From Streptomyces cavernicola (GTDB taxonomy: Bacteria > Actinomycetota > Actinomycetes > Streptomycetales > Streptomycetaceae): a stretch of DNA of 64,000 nucleotides. Within the stretch, counting starts at the first letter, position 1. Each line of letters begins with the position of its first letter. This document shows positions 9,152 to 18,070 of this stretch, in pieces. Both the position numbers and the translations under genes were made by a program. The notes beneath the pieces were generated by a model. The model did no database searches and was not told where the DNA came from. It saw only the letters and a program-made list of their open reading frames with translations. The stretch spans positions 62,001-126,000 of the forward strand of contig NZ_JASCIQ010000002.1 in the NCBI RefSeq assembly GCF_029968035.1, read 5' to 3'.

Positions 9152-9184
9152 CGAAGGCCCCGGTCCACTGGACCGGGGCCTTCG
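9152..9184 (+). terminator. Terminator after tRNA-Gly(GCC)
   Basis: CGAAGGCCCCGGTCC at 9152-9166 pairs perfectly with 9170-9184 (15 bp, 3-nt loop), 6 bases past the tRNA. Confidence 0.8.
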
Positions 9185-9278
9185 GCGTATGCACCCCGGC
9201 GGCTCTCTGACATTTGTCATGCCCGCTCATGACAGCGCGCACTGCCGCCCGCCCGCCGGCCGGGAAAAGCTGGATCAC

Positions 9279-10265
9279 ATGAACACCGATGACCACGTGA
9301 TCGAAGTCACCGATCTGCGGCGCGTGTACGGGGGCGGTTTCGAGGCCGTACGGGGAATCTCCTTCGCCGTCGGCCGCGGCGAGCTCTTCGCCCTGCTCGG
9401 CACCAACGGCGCGGGCAAGACCTCCACCGTCGAAGTGCTCGAAGGACTGGCCAGGCCCACCGGGGGACGGGTGCGGGTGCTCGGGCACGACCCGTACGCC
9501 GAGCGGAGCCTCGTACGGCCGCGGATCGGCGTGATGCTGCAGGAGGGCGGATTCCCCTCCGAGCTGACCGTCGGCGAGGCGGTCCGGATGTGGGCCGGGT
9601 GCACCAGCGGCTCCAGGCCCACGGGAGAGGCCCTGGAGCTTGTGGGCCTCGGCCACCGTTCCCGCGTACGCATCAAGCAGCTGTCCGGCGGCGAGAAGCG
9701 GCGGCTCGACCTCGCGCTCGCCCTGCTCGGCCGGCCCGAAGTGCTGTTCCTCGACGAACCCACCACCGGACTCGACGCCGAAGGACGCGTCGAGACCTGG
9801 GAGTTGGTGCGGGCGCTTCGCGCCTCCGGCACCACCGTGCTGCTCACCACGCACTACCTCGAAGAGGCCGAGTCGCTCGCCGACCGGCTCGCGATCATGC
9901 ACGCCGGGCGGCTCGCGGTGAGCGGCACGCCCGCCGAGGTCACCGCCACGCAGCCCTCGCAGATCAGCTTCGAACTGCCCGACGGGCACCACCTCGGCGA
10001 CCTGCCGCCGCTCGGCCCGCTCGGCGTCACGGCGCACGAGACGGCCGGGCGGACCGTGAAGCTCCGTACCGACGCGCTCCAACAGACCGCCACCCGGCTG
10101 CTGTTGTGGGCGCAGGACGCGGGCGTGGAGCTGCGCGGGCTCGATGTGCGGTCGGCCTCGCTCGAGGAGGCGTTCCTGCGGATCGCTCGGGACGTCAAGC
10201 AGGAGGACGCACGGCGGCAGGACGCACCTCAGCAGGACGCCCTGGACAAGGAGAAGGCAGCATGA
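9279..10265 (+). CDS. ABC transporter ATP-binding protein (drug-exporter type)
   Basis: The 328-residue ATPase has Walker A LLGTNGAGKTS, signature QLSGGEKRRLDLAL, Walker B VLFLDEPTTGLD and the switch His in LLTTHYLEEAE. The C-terminal 80 residues are the DrrA-type extension of antibiotic exporters. ATG 9279 (MNTDDHVIEVTDL) starts just at the domain; the upstream frame runs into the tRNA terminator. The stop overlaps the permease start by 4 bp (ATGA). It is first of four coupled genes (ABC, permease, histidine kinase, response regulator), so export of a signal or drug is probably tied to the kinase. Confidence 0.93.
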   Translation: MNTDDHVIEVTDLRRVYGGGFEAVRGISFAVGRGELFALLGTNGAGKTSTVEVLEGLARPTGGRVRVLGHDPYAERSLVRPRIGVMLQEGGFPSELTVGEAVRMWAGCTSGSRPTGEALELVGLGHRSRVRIKQLSGGEKRRLDLALALLGRPEVLFLDEPTTGLDAEGRVETWELVRALRASGTTVLLTTHYLEEAESLADRLAIMHAGRLAVSGTPAEVTATQPSQISFELPDGHHLGDLPPLGPLGVTAHETAGRTVKLRTDALQQTATRLLLWAQDAGVELRGLDVRSASLEEAFLRIARDVKQEDARRQDAPQQDALDKEKAA

Positions 10266-11056
10266 GCGCAGCGACCACCACCGCAGGAGCCGCCACGACC
10301 GCCGCAGGGCGCCTCGCGGCCCTGGGGCGGGCCGAGTTGACGCTGCTCGGCCGCAGCAAGGGCATGCTCGTCACCGCGGTCGTCGTGCCGCTGCTGCTGC
10401 CGCTGAGCGTCCAGCAGACGCTGAAGGGCGACATGTTGGAGAAGGCCGGGCTCAGCATGGGGACCGCCATGCTGAGCGCCGGCATCGGGTTCGCGATGCT
10501 CTTCGCGGTGTACGCGGCGCTCGTCAACATCTACGTCGCCCGCCGCGAGGAGCTCGTCCTCAAGCGGCTGCGCACCGGCGAGCTGCTCGACCGGGAGATC
10601 CTCGCCGGGACCGCGCTGCCCGCCGCGCTCATCGGGATCGCGCAGTGCGTCGTGGTGGCGCTCGCCTGCACGGCGCTCATCGACCTGGAGGCTCCCGAGG
10701 CGCTCCATCTGGCCGTCCTGGGCGTGCTGTTGGGGATCGTGCTCATGGTCGCGCTCGGGGCCGTCACCGCGGCGTTCAGCCGTACCGCGGAGAGCGCGCA
10801 GGTCAGCAGCCTGCCGCTGATGTTCGTCTCGATGATCGGCTCCGGCATGACCGTGCCGCTGGAGGTCTTCCCCGACCGCGTCGCCTCGGTGCTCGAACTG
10901 CTGCCGCTGTCCCCCGCGATCCGCCTCGTGCGCGGCGGCTGGACCGGGGAGCTCTCCGCGTACGAGGCGCTCGGCGCGACCGCCACGGCGGTGGCCTGGG
11001 TCGTGCTCGCGGTGTTTGCTGTACAGCGGTGGTTCCGCTGGGAACCGCGGCACTGA
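10262..11056 (+). CDS. ABC transporter permease (ABC-2 type)
   Basis: The 264-residue integral membrane protein shows about six hydrophobic segments (MLVTAVVVPLLLPLS, MLSAGIGFAMLFAVY, LHLAVLGVLLGIVLM and others), as in DrrB/ABC-2 permeases. It starts at ATG 10262, overlapping the ATPase stop by 4 bp, and should form the exporter with it. Substrate unknown. The kinase gene begins 17 bp downstream. Confidence 0.92.
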   Translation: MSAATTTAGAATTAAGRLAALGRAELTLLGRSKGMLVTAVVVPLLLPLSVQQTLKGDMLEKAGLSMGTAMLSAGIGFAMLFAVYAALVNIYVARREELVLKRLRTGELLDREILAGTALPAALIGIAQCVVVALACTALIDLEAPEALHLAVLGVLLGIVLMVALGAVTAAFSRTAESAQVSSLPLMFVSMIGSGMTVPLEVFPDRVASVLELLPLSPAIRLVRGGWTGELSAYEALGATATAVAWVVLAVFAVQRWFRWEPRH

Positions 11057-11073
11057 ACGGGGAGTGGGCGACG

Positions 11074-12414
11074 GTGGGCGTGCGGTTCGGTAAGTGGCGG
11101 CAGAGCAGTGCGCTGGAACGGGTCGACCTCTACACGCGCGGCACCATCTACCTGCTCGTCTGGGTCGCCGTCCCCGTCATGATCGCCCTGTCCGTGACGC
11201 GGCCGGTCCGGCAGCACGCCCCGGCCGCCCTGATCGCCGCCGTGGTGCTGCTCGCGCTCGCCCAGGGCTGGTGGTCGATCCGGCTGATCCGCGGCGCGTT
11301 CCTGCAGTACTTGGGTGTCGAGGACGTGCCCCGGCGCCGGGTCGCGGTGGGTGCCGCGCTCACCGCGGCCCTGCTCGTCGGCCTGCTCGCGCTCGGCCGG
11401 ATCAGCGGGATGACCGAGTACCCGATGCTGACGACGGCCCTCGGCTGCGCCACGCTGCCGTTCTTCTGCGGGTACGCCCTGCTCGTCCCCGCCCGCACGG
11501 CCGTCCGCCGGATCCTCGCGATCGCCGCGGTGGTCTGCGGGGCCGTGTGGCTGCTCAGCGGGAGCGTGGGGCTGACACTGTCCGCGCTGATCGGGCAGAC
11601 CTTCGCGGGCTGCTGGATGGCGCTCACGGCGCGCGCCTCGGCCTGGGTCCTCGGCGTGATGTACGAGCTGCGCGAGGCCCGCGACATCGAGACCCGCCTC
11701 GCCGTCGCGGAGGAGCGGCTGCGGTTCGGGCGCGATCTGCACGACGTGCTCGGCCGCAACCTCGCCGTGGTCGCCCTCAAGAGCGAGCTCGCCGTCCAGC
11801 TGGCCCGGCGCGGCCGGCCCGAGGCGGTGGAGCAGATGATCGAGGTCCAGCGGATCGCCCAGGAGTCCCAGCGCGAGGTCCGCGAGGTCGTACGCGGCTA
11901 CCGCGAGGCCGGACTCGGGGCCGAACTCGCCGGTGCGCAGGGCGTGTTGAAGGCCGCCGGGATCGACTGCCGGGTACTCGGCGCGGAGGCCGCGGACGCC
12001 CTGCCGTCCGCCGTGCACGCGGCGCTCGGCTGGGTCGTCAGGGAGGCGGCCACGAACGTGCTGCGGCACGGGGACGCGGAGCGCTGCACGATCGCCCTGC
12101 GCGTACGGGACGGGGCCGGGTCCGCCGCCGTCCTGACGGTCGAGAACGACGGCGTACGGCCGTCGGCCGCGCCCGCCGCCTCACGCGGCTCGGGCCTCGT
12201 GGGGCTGCGCGAGCGGCTGTCCGGCGTGGACGGCGTCCTGGAGGCGGGCCCGGCCCAGGGCGGCCGCTTCCGCCTGACGGCCGAGGTCCCGCTGCCCACC
12301 GGCGCCGAGGCGGAGCCCGCAGCAGAGAACGCCGCAGAAGAGAACCCCGTAGAAGAGAACAAGGCGTCGCAGGCCGGCGAGCCGGTCGGCACAGCACGGA
12401 AGGACAACCGGTGA
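11074..12414 (+). CDS. Sensor histidine kinase (HisKA_3 / NarL-partner type)
   Basis: The 446-residue kinase has about five or six membrane helices in the first 190 residues, then a HisKA_3 dimerisation domain with the phospho-accepting His in RFGRDLHDVLGRNLAVV, and a HATPase domain with WVVREAATNVLRHG and GSGLVGLRERL. GTG 11074 is chosen because GGGGAG at 11059-11064 lies 9 bases before it. The C-terminal tail is rich in Glu, Asn and Ala. The stop overlaps the regulator start by 4 bp (GTGA), so kinase and regulator are a cognate pair. Confidence 0.92.
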   Translation: MGVRFGKWRQSSALERVDLYTRGTIYLLVWVAVPVMIALSVTRPVRQHAPAALIAAVVLLALAQGWWSIRLIRGAFLQYLGVEDVPRRRVAVGAALTAALLVGLLALGRISGMTEYPMLTTALGCATLPFFCGYALLVPARTAVRRILAIAAVVCGAVWLLSGSVGLTLSALIGQTFAGCWMALTARASAWVLGVMYELREARDIETRLAVAEERLRFGRDLHDVLGRNLAVVALKSELAVQLARRGRPEAVEQMIEVQRIAQESQREVREVVRGYREAGLGAELAGAQGVLKAAGIDCRVLGAEAADALPSAVHAALGWVVREAATNVLRHGDAERCTIALRVRDGAGSAAVLTVENDGVRPSAAPAASRGSGLVGLRERLSGVDGVLEAGPAQGGRFRLTAEVPLPTGAEAEPAAENAAEENPVEENKASQAGEPVGTARKDNR

Positions 12415-13022
12415 CGGCCGTACGCGTACTCCTCGCCGACGACGAGCATCTGATCCGGGGCGCGCTCGCCGCACTGCTCGCGCTGGAGGACGACCTGAGC
12501 GTGGTCGCCGAGGCGGCCTCGGGACCCGAGGCGCTCGCCATGGCGCGGGCGCACCGGCCGGACGTCGCGGTCCTCGACCTGCAGATGCCGGGCGCCGACG
12601 GTGTGACTGTGGCCACATCGCTACGGTCCGAACTTCCCGACTGCCGCACCATGATCGTGACCAGTCACGGCCGTCCCGGACACCTCAAGCGTGCCCTCGC
12701 GGCGGGCGTGCGCGGCTTCGTCCCGAAGACGGTGAGCGCCCAGCGGCTCGCCGAGATCATCCGCACCGTGCACGCCGGAAACCGTTATGTGGACCCGGAG
12801 TTGGCGGCCGACGCGATCGCCTCGGGGGACTCTCCGCTGACCGCGCGGGAGGCCGAAGTGCTCGAGCTCGCGGCCGACGGAGCCCCCGTCGCGGAGATCG
12901 CGCAGCGGGCCGCCCTGTCGCAGGGAACGGTCCGCAACTACCTCTCGTCGGCCGTCTCGAAACTGTCCGCCGAGAACCGTCATGCGGCAGTGCGCATCGC
13001 ACGCCGTCGAGGTTGGCTATAG
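12411..13022 (+). CDS. NarL/FixJ-family response regulator
   Basis: The 203-residue regulator has a receiver domain (acidic pocket DDE, phospho-Asp in VAVLDLQMPG, about residue 54, and the conserved Lys in FVPKTVSA) and a LuxR-type helix-turn-helix (LTAREAEVLELAADGAPVAE). The GTG at 12411 overlaps the kinase stop. It is last gene of the exporter/two-component unit and probably controls that exporter. A TATAGT hexamer overlaps its stop codon and may be the -10 of the next tRNA. Confidence 0.94.
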   Translation: MTAVRVLLADDEHLIRGALAALLALEDDLSVVAEAASGPEALAMARAHRPDVAVLDLQMPGADGVTVATSLRSELPDCRTMIVTSHGRPGHLKRALAAGVRGFVPKTVSAQRLAEIIRTVHAGNRYVDPELAADAIASGDSPLTAREAEVLELAADGAPVAEIAQRAALSQGTVRNYLSSAVSKLSAENRHAAVRIARRRGWL

Positions 13023-13051
13023 TGGAGGTGCACCGACGCGGTGCACGCCTT

Positions 13052-13124
13052 GCGGACGTAGCTCAGTTGGTAGAGCGCAACCTTGCCAAGGTTGAGGTCG
13101 CCAGTTCGAACCTGGTCGTCCGCT
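13052..13124 (+). tRNA. tRNA-Gly (anticodon GCC), second copy
   Basis: 73 nt, acceptor GCGGACG/CGTCCGC, loop TTGCCAA. 46 consecutive bases match the copy at 9073. TATAGT at 13018-13023 is a possible -10; a weak hairpin (GTGCACC/GGTGCAC) lies just upstream. Confidence 0.95.
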
Positions 13125-13130
13125 CCAGAT

Positions 13131-13165
13131 CGAAGCCCCCGGCGCCATCGGCGCCGGGGGCTTCG
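13131..13165. terminator. Bidirectional terminator between tRNA-Gly and purC
   Basis: CGAAGCCCCCGGCGCC at 13131-13146 pairs perfectly with 13150-13165 (16 bp, 3-nt loop). It lies between the rightward tRNA and leftward purC, so it can serve both. Confidence 0.8.
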
Positions 13166-13174
13166 TCGTGTGTC

Positions 13175-14071
13175 CTACCAGCGGGTGCCGGTCAGCTTCT
13201 CGTACGCCTCGATGTACTTGGCGCGGGTCCGCTCCACCACCTCGGCGGGCAGCGCGGGCGGCGGCTGCTCGCTCTTGCGGTCCCAGCCGGAGGCCGGCGA
13301 GGTCAGCCAGTCCCGGACGTACTGCTTGTCGTACGAGGGCTGGGCGCGGCCCGGCTCCCAGGTCTCGGCCGGCCAGAAGCGCGAGGAGTCCGGCGTGAGC
13401 ACCTCGTCGGCGATCACCAGCTCCGTGCCGTCGAAGCCGAACTCGAACTTGGTGTCCGCGAGCAGGATGCCGCGCTCGCGGGCGATGTCCCGGGCCCGGC
13501 CGTAGACGGCGAGGGTCGTCTGGCGCAGCTGGGCGGCGGTCTCGGCGCCGACCTGGCGGACCACTTCCTCGTACGAGACGTTCTCGTCGTGCTCGCCGAC
13601 CTCGGCCTTCGTGGCAGGCGTGAAGATCGGCGCGGGCAGCTCGGAGCCGTCGACGAGGCCCTCGGGCAGGGCGAGGCCGCAGACCGTGCGGGACTCCTTG
13701 TATTCGACGAGGCCCGAGCCCGTCAGGTAGCCGCGCGCGACGCACTCGACCGGGACCATCTGCAGCGACTTGCAGATCAGCGTGCGGCCCGCCCAGTCGG
13801 CCGGGGCGCCCTCGGGCAGCTCGGTGGAGAGCACGTGGTTGGGGACCAGGTCGGTGAGCTGGTCGAACCACCAGAGCGACAGCTGTGTGAGGACGCGGCC
13901 CTTGTCGGGGATCTCGCTGGGCAGCACCCAGTCGTACGCGGACATACGGTCGCTGGCGACCATCACGAGGTCGCCCGCCTCGTTCTGGTACAGCTCGCGC
14001 ACCTTGCCGGTGTGCAGATGCACCAGACCCGGAACCTCGATGGGCTCGGGCTTTTCAACGAATCCGGACAC
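13175..14071 (-). CDS. purC: Phosphoribosylaminoimidazole-succinocarboxamide synthase
   Basis: PurC joins aspartate to CAIR to give SAICAR. The 298-residue product has GKVRELYQ (ATP loop), VASDRMSAYDWVLPSEIPDKG, VECVARGYLTGSG and EFGFDGTELVIADEV, all family motifs. GTG 14069-14071 is set by a perfect GGAGG 4 bases upstream. It stands apart from the other pur genes and ends at a shared terminator. Confidence 0.96.
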   Translation of the reverse strand: MSGFVEKPEPIEVPGLVHLHTGKVRELYQNEAGDLVMVASDRMSAYDWVLPSEIPDKGRVLTQLSLWWFDQLTDLVPNHVLSTELPEGAPADWAGRTLICKSLQMVPVECVARGYLTGSGLVEYKESRTVCGLALPEGLVDGSELPAPIFTPATKAEVGEHDENVSYEEVVRQVGAETAAQLRQTTLAVYGRARDIARERGILLADTKFEFGFDGTELVIADEVLTPDSSRFWPAETWEPGRAQPSYDKQYVRDWLTSPASGWDRKSEQPPPALPAEVVERTRAKYIEAYEKLTGTRW

Positions 14072-14172
14072 GGTTCCTCCCCGTGGTTTTGGCTGAGTGC
14101 TTCGCATTCTCCCGTACGCGGGGGGCTGCTTTCGGCCAGGGGACCAGGGGTGGGGCCGGGTGGTGGCAGGTG

Positions 14173-15750
14173 TCAGTCGCGTTTGCAGATGCGGTCGAGG
14201 AGGTTGGCCGTGGCGCGCTGGATGCGCGGGTCGACGTGGCCCGGACGGTCAAGGGCCGGGGACCAGGCGAAGGTGCCGGAGGCGAAGACCAGGGCGCCGG
14301 AGGGGGCGCGGTAGAGCGAGGTCTCCTGGTGGCGGCGGGCGCCGCCCGCGTCCTGGTAGGGCGAGTGGGCGAGGAGGATGCGGCCGCGGTGCTCGGGGAG
14401 CGCGGTCCGCGGGTAGTAGCGGTCGGCCTCGCCGGCGACCAGGCCGTCCAGCTCGTCGCCCTCGTGCGCCCCGGTCGCCTCCCACAGCCAGTGCTCGGCG
14501 TTGCGCACGACCAGCGGGAACGGTTCGGGTACGCGGCCCGCGTACTGGATGCCGAGGAGCTGCTGCTCGGCCCGGTCCACCTCGCGCCACAGGGCGGCCT
14601 TTCCCGGACCTCGGCGTTTGCGGCAGGTCAGCAGGCGGTCGGGGATGCCGGACGGGGAAGGGCTCAACTCCACTTGCCAGTACATGGTGTTGGCGGAGAG
14701 GAAGACGAGCGACGTGCCGCCGTCCCTGGCCTGCTCGGCGGTGCGGCGCATGGGCGCCGACCAGTACTCGTCGTGGCCGGGGAAGACCAGGCCGCGGTAG
14801 CGCGTGGGGTCGATGCGGCCCGCGTGCAGGTCACGGGCGTCGGCGTACGCCAGGTCGTAGCCGTACCGCTCGGCCCAGCGGATGAAGTCGTAGGCGTGGC
14901 CGACGTGCAGGGGGAGGCCCGCGCCCGCGTACGGCCGGTCGAAGGAGACCGTGACCGCCGCTTCGCTCTCGCCGAGCAGCCGGCCCTCCTCGTCCCAGGC
15001 GTGGTAGAGGCTGGCACCGGTCCGGCCGTCCTCCGGGTACAGGTTGTACGCCTGCCAGGTGATGTCCGGGAGCAGCAGGAGGAGGTCGGCCGGGCGGTCG
15101 TCGCGGACGGTGAACGGGATGTGCGAGCGGTATCCGTCGGCGGTGGTGAGGACCGCCACGTACGCCCCGATGTTCCAGTAGCTGGGGATCTGCAGGCGCC
15201 AGGAGAGCCACCAGTGGTGGCAGGAGACCGTGCGGTCCGCGGCGAGCGGGGGCGGCTGGACGATGCCGGAGAGGCGCGGGCTGGTGGTGATCTTCGCGGC
15301 GCCGTCGCCCGCGTAGTGCCCGATGCGGTAGACGTCGACGCCGAACTCCTGTGGCGGGTCCACGGTCACATGGAAGTCGATCGCCTCGCCCGGGGCCACC
15401 GCTCCGGTCGACGTGAAGCCCTTGATCTGCCGGTGCACGTCGTCCGCGGTGCGGGGGCCCGCCGTTCCCGTGCGCGGCTGCGGGATCCCGGGGGCGGCTC
15501 GGGTGGCGCTCGGCCGGGCCTCGGTGGGCTGCGCCTCGCCTGCCTCGGCAGGGGCCAGGTCTACGTACCAGGGGACGACCTTGCCCGTGTCGTCGAAGTA
15601 GTGCTCGCTGCCGCGCAGCCAGGGCAGCGGGCCCTGGCCGAAGGGGTCGGTGACGCCGTGCGCGAGGGCGCCGGACTCCCAGCGCCGGATCGGCCGCTTC
15701 GGGCCCCGGGTCCGCGACGCCTGCCGCTGCGCCGCCCGTTCCGTCCCCAT
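14173..15750 (-). CDS. N,N-dimethylformamidase beta-subunit-like protein
   Basis: The 525-residue protein resembles the C-terminal part of the large subunit of dimethylformamidase. It has a beta-sandwich region (about 95-210; VDVYRIGHYAGDGAAK) and a glutamine-amidotransferase-like region with GLVFPGHDEYWSAPMR and LVFLSANTMYWQVEL. True DMFase activity should not be assumed, because this family is widespread and mostly untested. The ATG at 15748-15750 follows a GAGAGGGG stretch. No signal peptide is visible. It is likely monocistronic. Confidence 0.75.
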   Translation of the reverse strand: MGTERAAQRQASRTRGPKRPIRRWESGALAHGVTDPFGQGPLPWLRGSEHYFDDTGKVVPWYVDLAPAEAGEAQPTEARPSATRAAPGIPQPRTGTAGPRTADDVHRQIKGFTSTGAVAPGEAIDFHVTVDPPQEFGVDVYRIGHYAGDGAAKITTSPRLSGIVQPPPLAADRTVSCHHWWLSWRLQIPSYWNIGAYVAVLTTADGYRSHIPFTVRDDRPADLLLLLPDITWQAYNLYPEDGRTGASLYHAWDEEGRLLGESEAAVTVSFDRPYAGAGLPLHVGHAYDFIRWAERYGYDLAYADARDLHAGRIDPTRYRGLVFPGHDEYWSAPMRRTAEQARDGGTSLVFLSANTMYWQVELSPSPSGIPDRLLTCRKRRGPGKAALWREVDRAEQQLLGIQYAGRVPEPFPLVVRNAEHWLWEATGAHEGDELDGLVAGEADRYYPRTALPEHRGRILLAHSPYQDAGGARRHQETSLYRAPSGALVFASGTFAWSPALDRPGHVDPRIQRATANLLDRICKRD

Positions 15751-16012
15751 GCCGCCCCTCTCTCGCTTCTCGGGTGCCCCGCCCTCGTCTGTGCGCCTCA
15801 GCCCTCTTCGTGTGGGTCCTGGCCTGTTGTCCGGATGGCCGTGCACAGCACATCACATAACGCATGCACGCCGTCACCCTTCGTCGCGAATTTCAGGGTT
15901 TCTCAGGGGAGTTGGAGGGTCTCCCCTGACATGTGTCGGGGTCGGACCACCGGATTCCGCTTCGGCGCTCTCGACCTCGGCTCCCGGGTGCGGCGGGGCG
16001 GCGCTGCCCCGG

Positions 16013-18070
16013 CTACACCAGGCGTACGGGCTTCTCCGGGCGCACGCCCAGGACCTTCAGCCAGCCGCGCAACGGCTCCGGATCACCGTCCTCCACAAGG
16101 CTCTGGACACGGGGCGCGAGGTCCACGACGCGCTCACCGGCGACGAGCAGCGTGGGCCCGTCCAGCCAGTCGAGCCCGGGGGCGGCGCCGGCCGTGTCGA
16201 CGGCGGCGCAGCAGATCATCGCCAGCACGTGGTCCGTCAGCAACTCGCGTCCGGAGCGCGGGGGTTGCAGCGGGAAGAGCGGCAACTGCCCGTCGCCCCA
16301 CAGGGCTTCGTCCGGCCCGATGCCTGCCGCCACGGGCACCGGAGCGGCGGCCTCCTCCCGCGCCACCTCTGCGGTGAGCCGCGCGGCCAGGGCGGCTGCC
16401 TCGGCCGACTCCGCGGAGTCCGTCGCGTCCGCTGAATCGGCGTGGATGGTGGGGTTGTTGAGGTCGAAGGGGTCTGTGGAGTCTGTGGGGTCCGTGGGGT
16501 CTGCTGTGGCCTCGGGTTCCGTCACCGTGGCCGCGGTGACCGTCTGCGAACGCGCTCCGGAGGCGGCCGAGGCGGGGGCAGAAGCGGCGGAGGCCGAGAG
16601 CGAAGAGACGGCGGACGACGAAGGCCCGGTCGGCTCGGAGGCGGCGGCACCGGATCCGGCACCGCCGGGTCTCGCCGACAGATGGTCCAGGATGCGCGCG
16701 AGCGTGGGCGGCTCCGGGTCGTCCTGAGCCGTGCCCGTGCCCGTGTCTGTGCCTGTGTCTGCGCCTGTGCCTGTGTCTGTGCGAGTGCCTGCGCCTGCGC
16801 CTGCGCCTGCGCCTGCGCCTGCGCCTGCGCCTGCGCTGCGTACGCCCAGGTCGTTCAGTACGCGGTGGAGGCGCGCCGCGTCCGTGCGCCACTTCCGGTC
16901 GACGACCTCTTCCGGATACTCCTGCCAACCGACCGGCGCCCAGTCCGGACCCCGCTCCGCGGGACCGCCGTGGAAGAGGCGGGCGGCGAGCAGGGACGTC
17001 GCCTCGTCCACCGCGCCGGGCTCTTCGAGCAGGTCGCAGGCGGGCCGCTCGCCCAGCCGTGAGGCGAAGCCCTCCGCGAGCCGGTCGCGCCGGGACAGCT
17101 CGGTCAGGGCGGCGACCACTCCGGCGTCCAGCTGATCGGGCCAGCGCCCCATGCGCCAGGCGGGCAGCGCGACCCTGGTGAGGAGCCGGTCCCAGCCCGC
17201 GTACGCCAGGCCGACCTGCTCCTGCGCGGCGATCCGCAGGCCGTAGTCCACCGTCTGGGCGCGCTCGGCCGCAGCGGAGGCGACGCCCCGCTCCATCTCG
17301 GCGGCGTGCCCACGGCAGGCCCGCAGCATCAGCCGGGAGACCCAGCCGACACCGGCGAGGACGGCTCGCGGCACCGAACTCCGGCCCGGCTTCGAGGCCA
17401 CCGCGACCGCCGCGTCCAGGCCGCGCACGAAGCGCCGGGCCGCCGCTATGTCGGGTTGCGCGGAGGGCCCCGTACCGGCGACGACCGGGGCGAGGACCGC
17501 GCGCAGCTCGCCGACGCGCATCCACCACAGGAACGGCGAGCCGATGACGAGCACGGGCGCGGTGGGCGCGGGCTCGGCAGCCGTGGCGGAGCCGGGGGCC
17601 GTGGCGGAACGGTCGGACGGCGAGCGCTCTGCGGCGGGGCGGGGCGGGCCGTGCGCCGGGTGCGTACGGTCCTCCAGCCAGCTGTCGCAGTCGGGCGTGA
17701 GGGCTATGGCGGAGGGCGCCGGAACGTCGAGCCGGTCCGCGAGGTCGCGCACCAGGCGGTACAGATCCGGGGCGGACTCCTCGGCGATGGGGACCGTGGG
17801 ACTGAGCGCGGGCCGCGCGCGGGCCACCACCAGCGCGACGCCCGCCGCCGCGAGCAGCACGAGCAGTGCGGCGCCGGTCACGATCCAGCGCACGACGTCC
17901 CAACTCCCGCCGCCGATACGGCCGGTGACGCCTCCGACCAACAGCACCACGGCCACCGCCGCGGGCAGCAGAGCCACCGCGACGGCACGGCTGCGCACCC
18001 GCAGCACGGCCAGCGCACGGAAGCGCGCCGCCTGCGCGCCCATCTCACCCTGCACACCGGTTCCGGACAC
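16013..18070 (-). CDS. Membrane protein with degenerate M48-like domain
   Basis: The 685-residue protein has two membrane helices (about 29-49 and 61-85), then a region laid out like an M48 peptidase: PDLYRLVRDLADRLDVP and later GELRAVLAPVVAG (about 187-199). In active M48 enzymes the equivalent stretch is ELRAVLAHELGH, so the HExxH zinc site appears lost. A helical region follows (to about 390), then an Ala-Gly/Thr-Gly repeat tract (about 403-438), an acidic Ser/Ala-rich linker, and a conserved C-terminal segment. Function unknown. It is probably a membrane scaffold derived from a protease. Family assignment is my reading and needs a profile search. Confidence 0.6.
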   Translation of the reverse strand: MSGTGVQGEMGAQAARFRALAVLRVRSRAVAVALLPAAVAVVLLVGGVTGRIGGGSWDVVRWIVTGAALLVLLAAAGVALVVARARPALSPTVPIAEESAPDLYRLVRDLADRLDVPAPSAIALTPDCDSWLEDRTHPAHGPPRPAAERSPSDRSATAPGSATAAEPAPTAPVLVIGSPFLWWMRVGELRAVLAPVVAGTGPSAQPDIAAARRFVRGLDAAVAVASKPGRSSVPRAVLAGVGWVSRLMLRACRGHAAEMERGVASAAAERAQTVDYGLRIAAQEQVGLAYAGWDRLLTRVALPAWRMGRWPDQLDAGVVAALTELSRRDRLAEGFASRLGERPACDLLEEPGAVDEATSLLAARLFHGGPAERGPDWAPVGWQEYPEEVVDRKWRTDAARLHRVLNDLGVRSAGAGAGAGAGAGAGAGTRTDTGTGADTGTDTGTGTAQDDPEPPTLARILDHLSARPGGAGSGAAASEPTGPSSSAVSSLSASAASAPASAASGARSQTVTAATVTEPEATADPTDPTDSTDPFDLNNPTIHADSADATDSAESAEAAALAARLTAEVAREEAAAPVPVAAGIGPDEALWGDGQLPLFPLQPPRSGRELLTDHVLAMICCAAVDTAGAAPGLDWLDGPTLLVAGERVVDLAPRVQSLVEDGDPEPLRGWLKVLGVRPEKPVRLV
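16731..16839. repeat. Hexanucleotide microsatellite inside a coding region
   Basis: Runs of GCCTGC, plus GTGCCT/GTGTCT variants, encode the Ala-Gly and Thr-Gly tract of the leftward membrane protein. The 6-bp period keeps the reading frame when copies are gained or lost. Confidence 0.85.
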
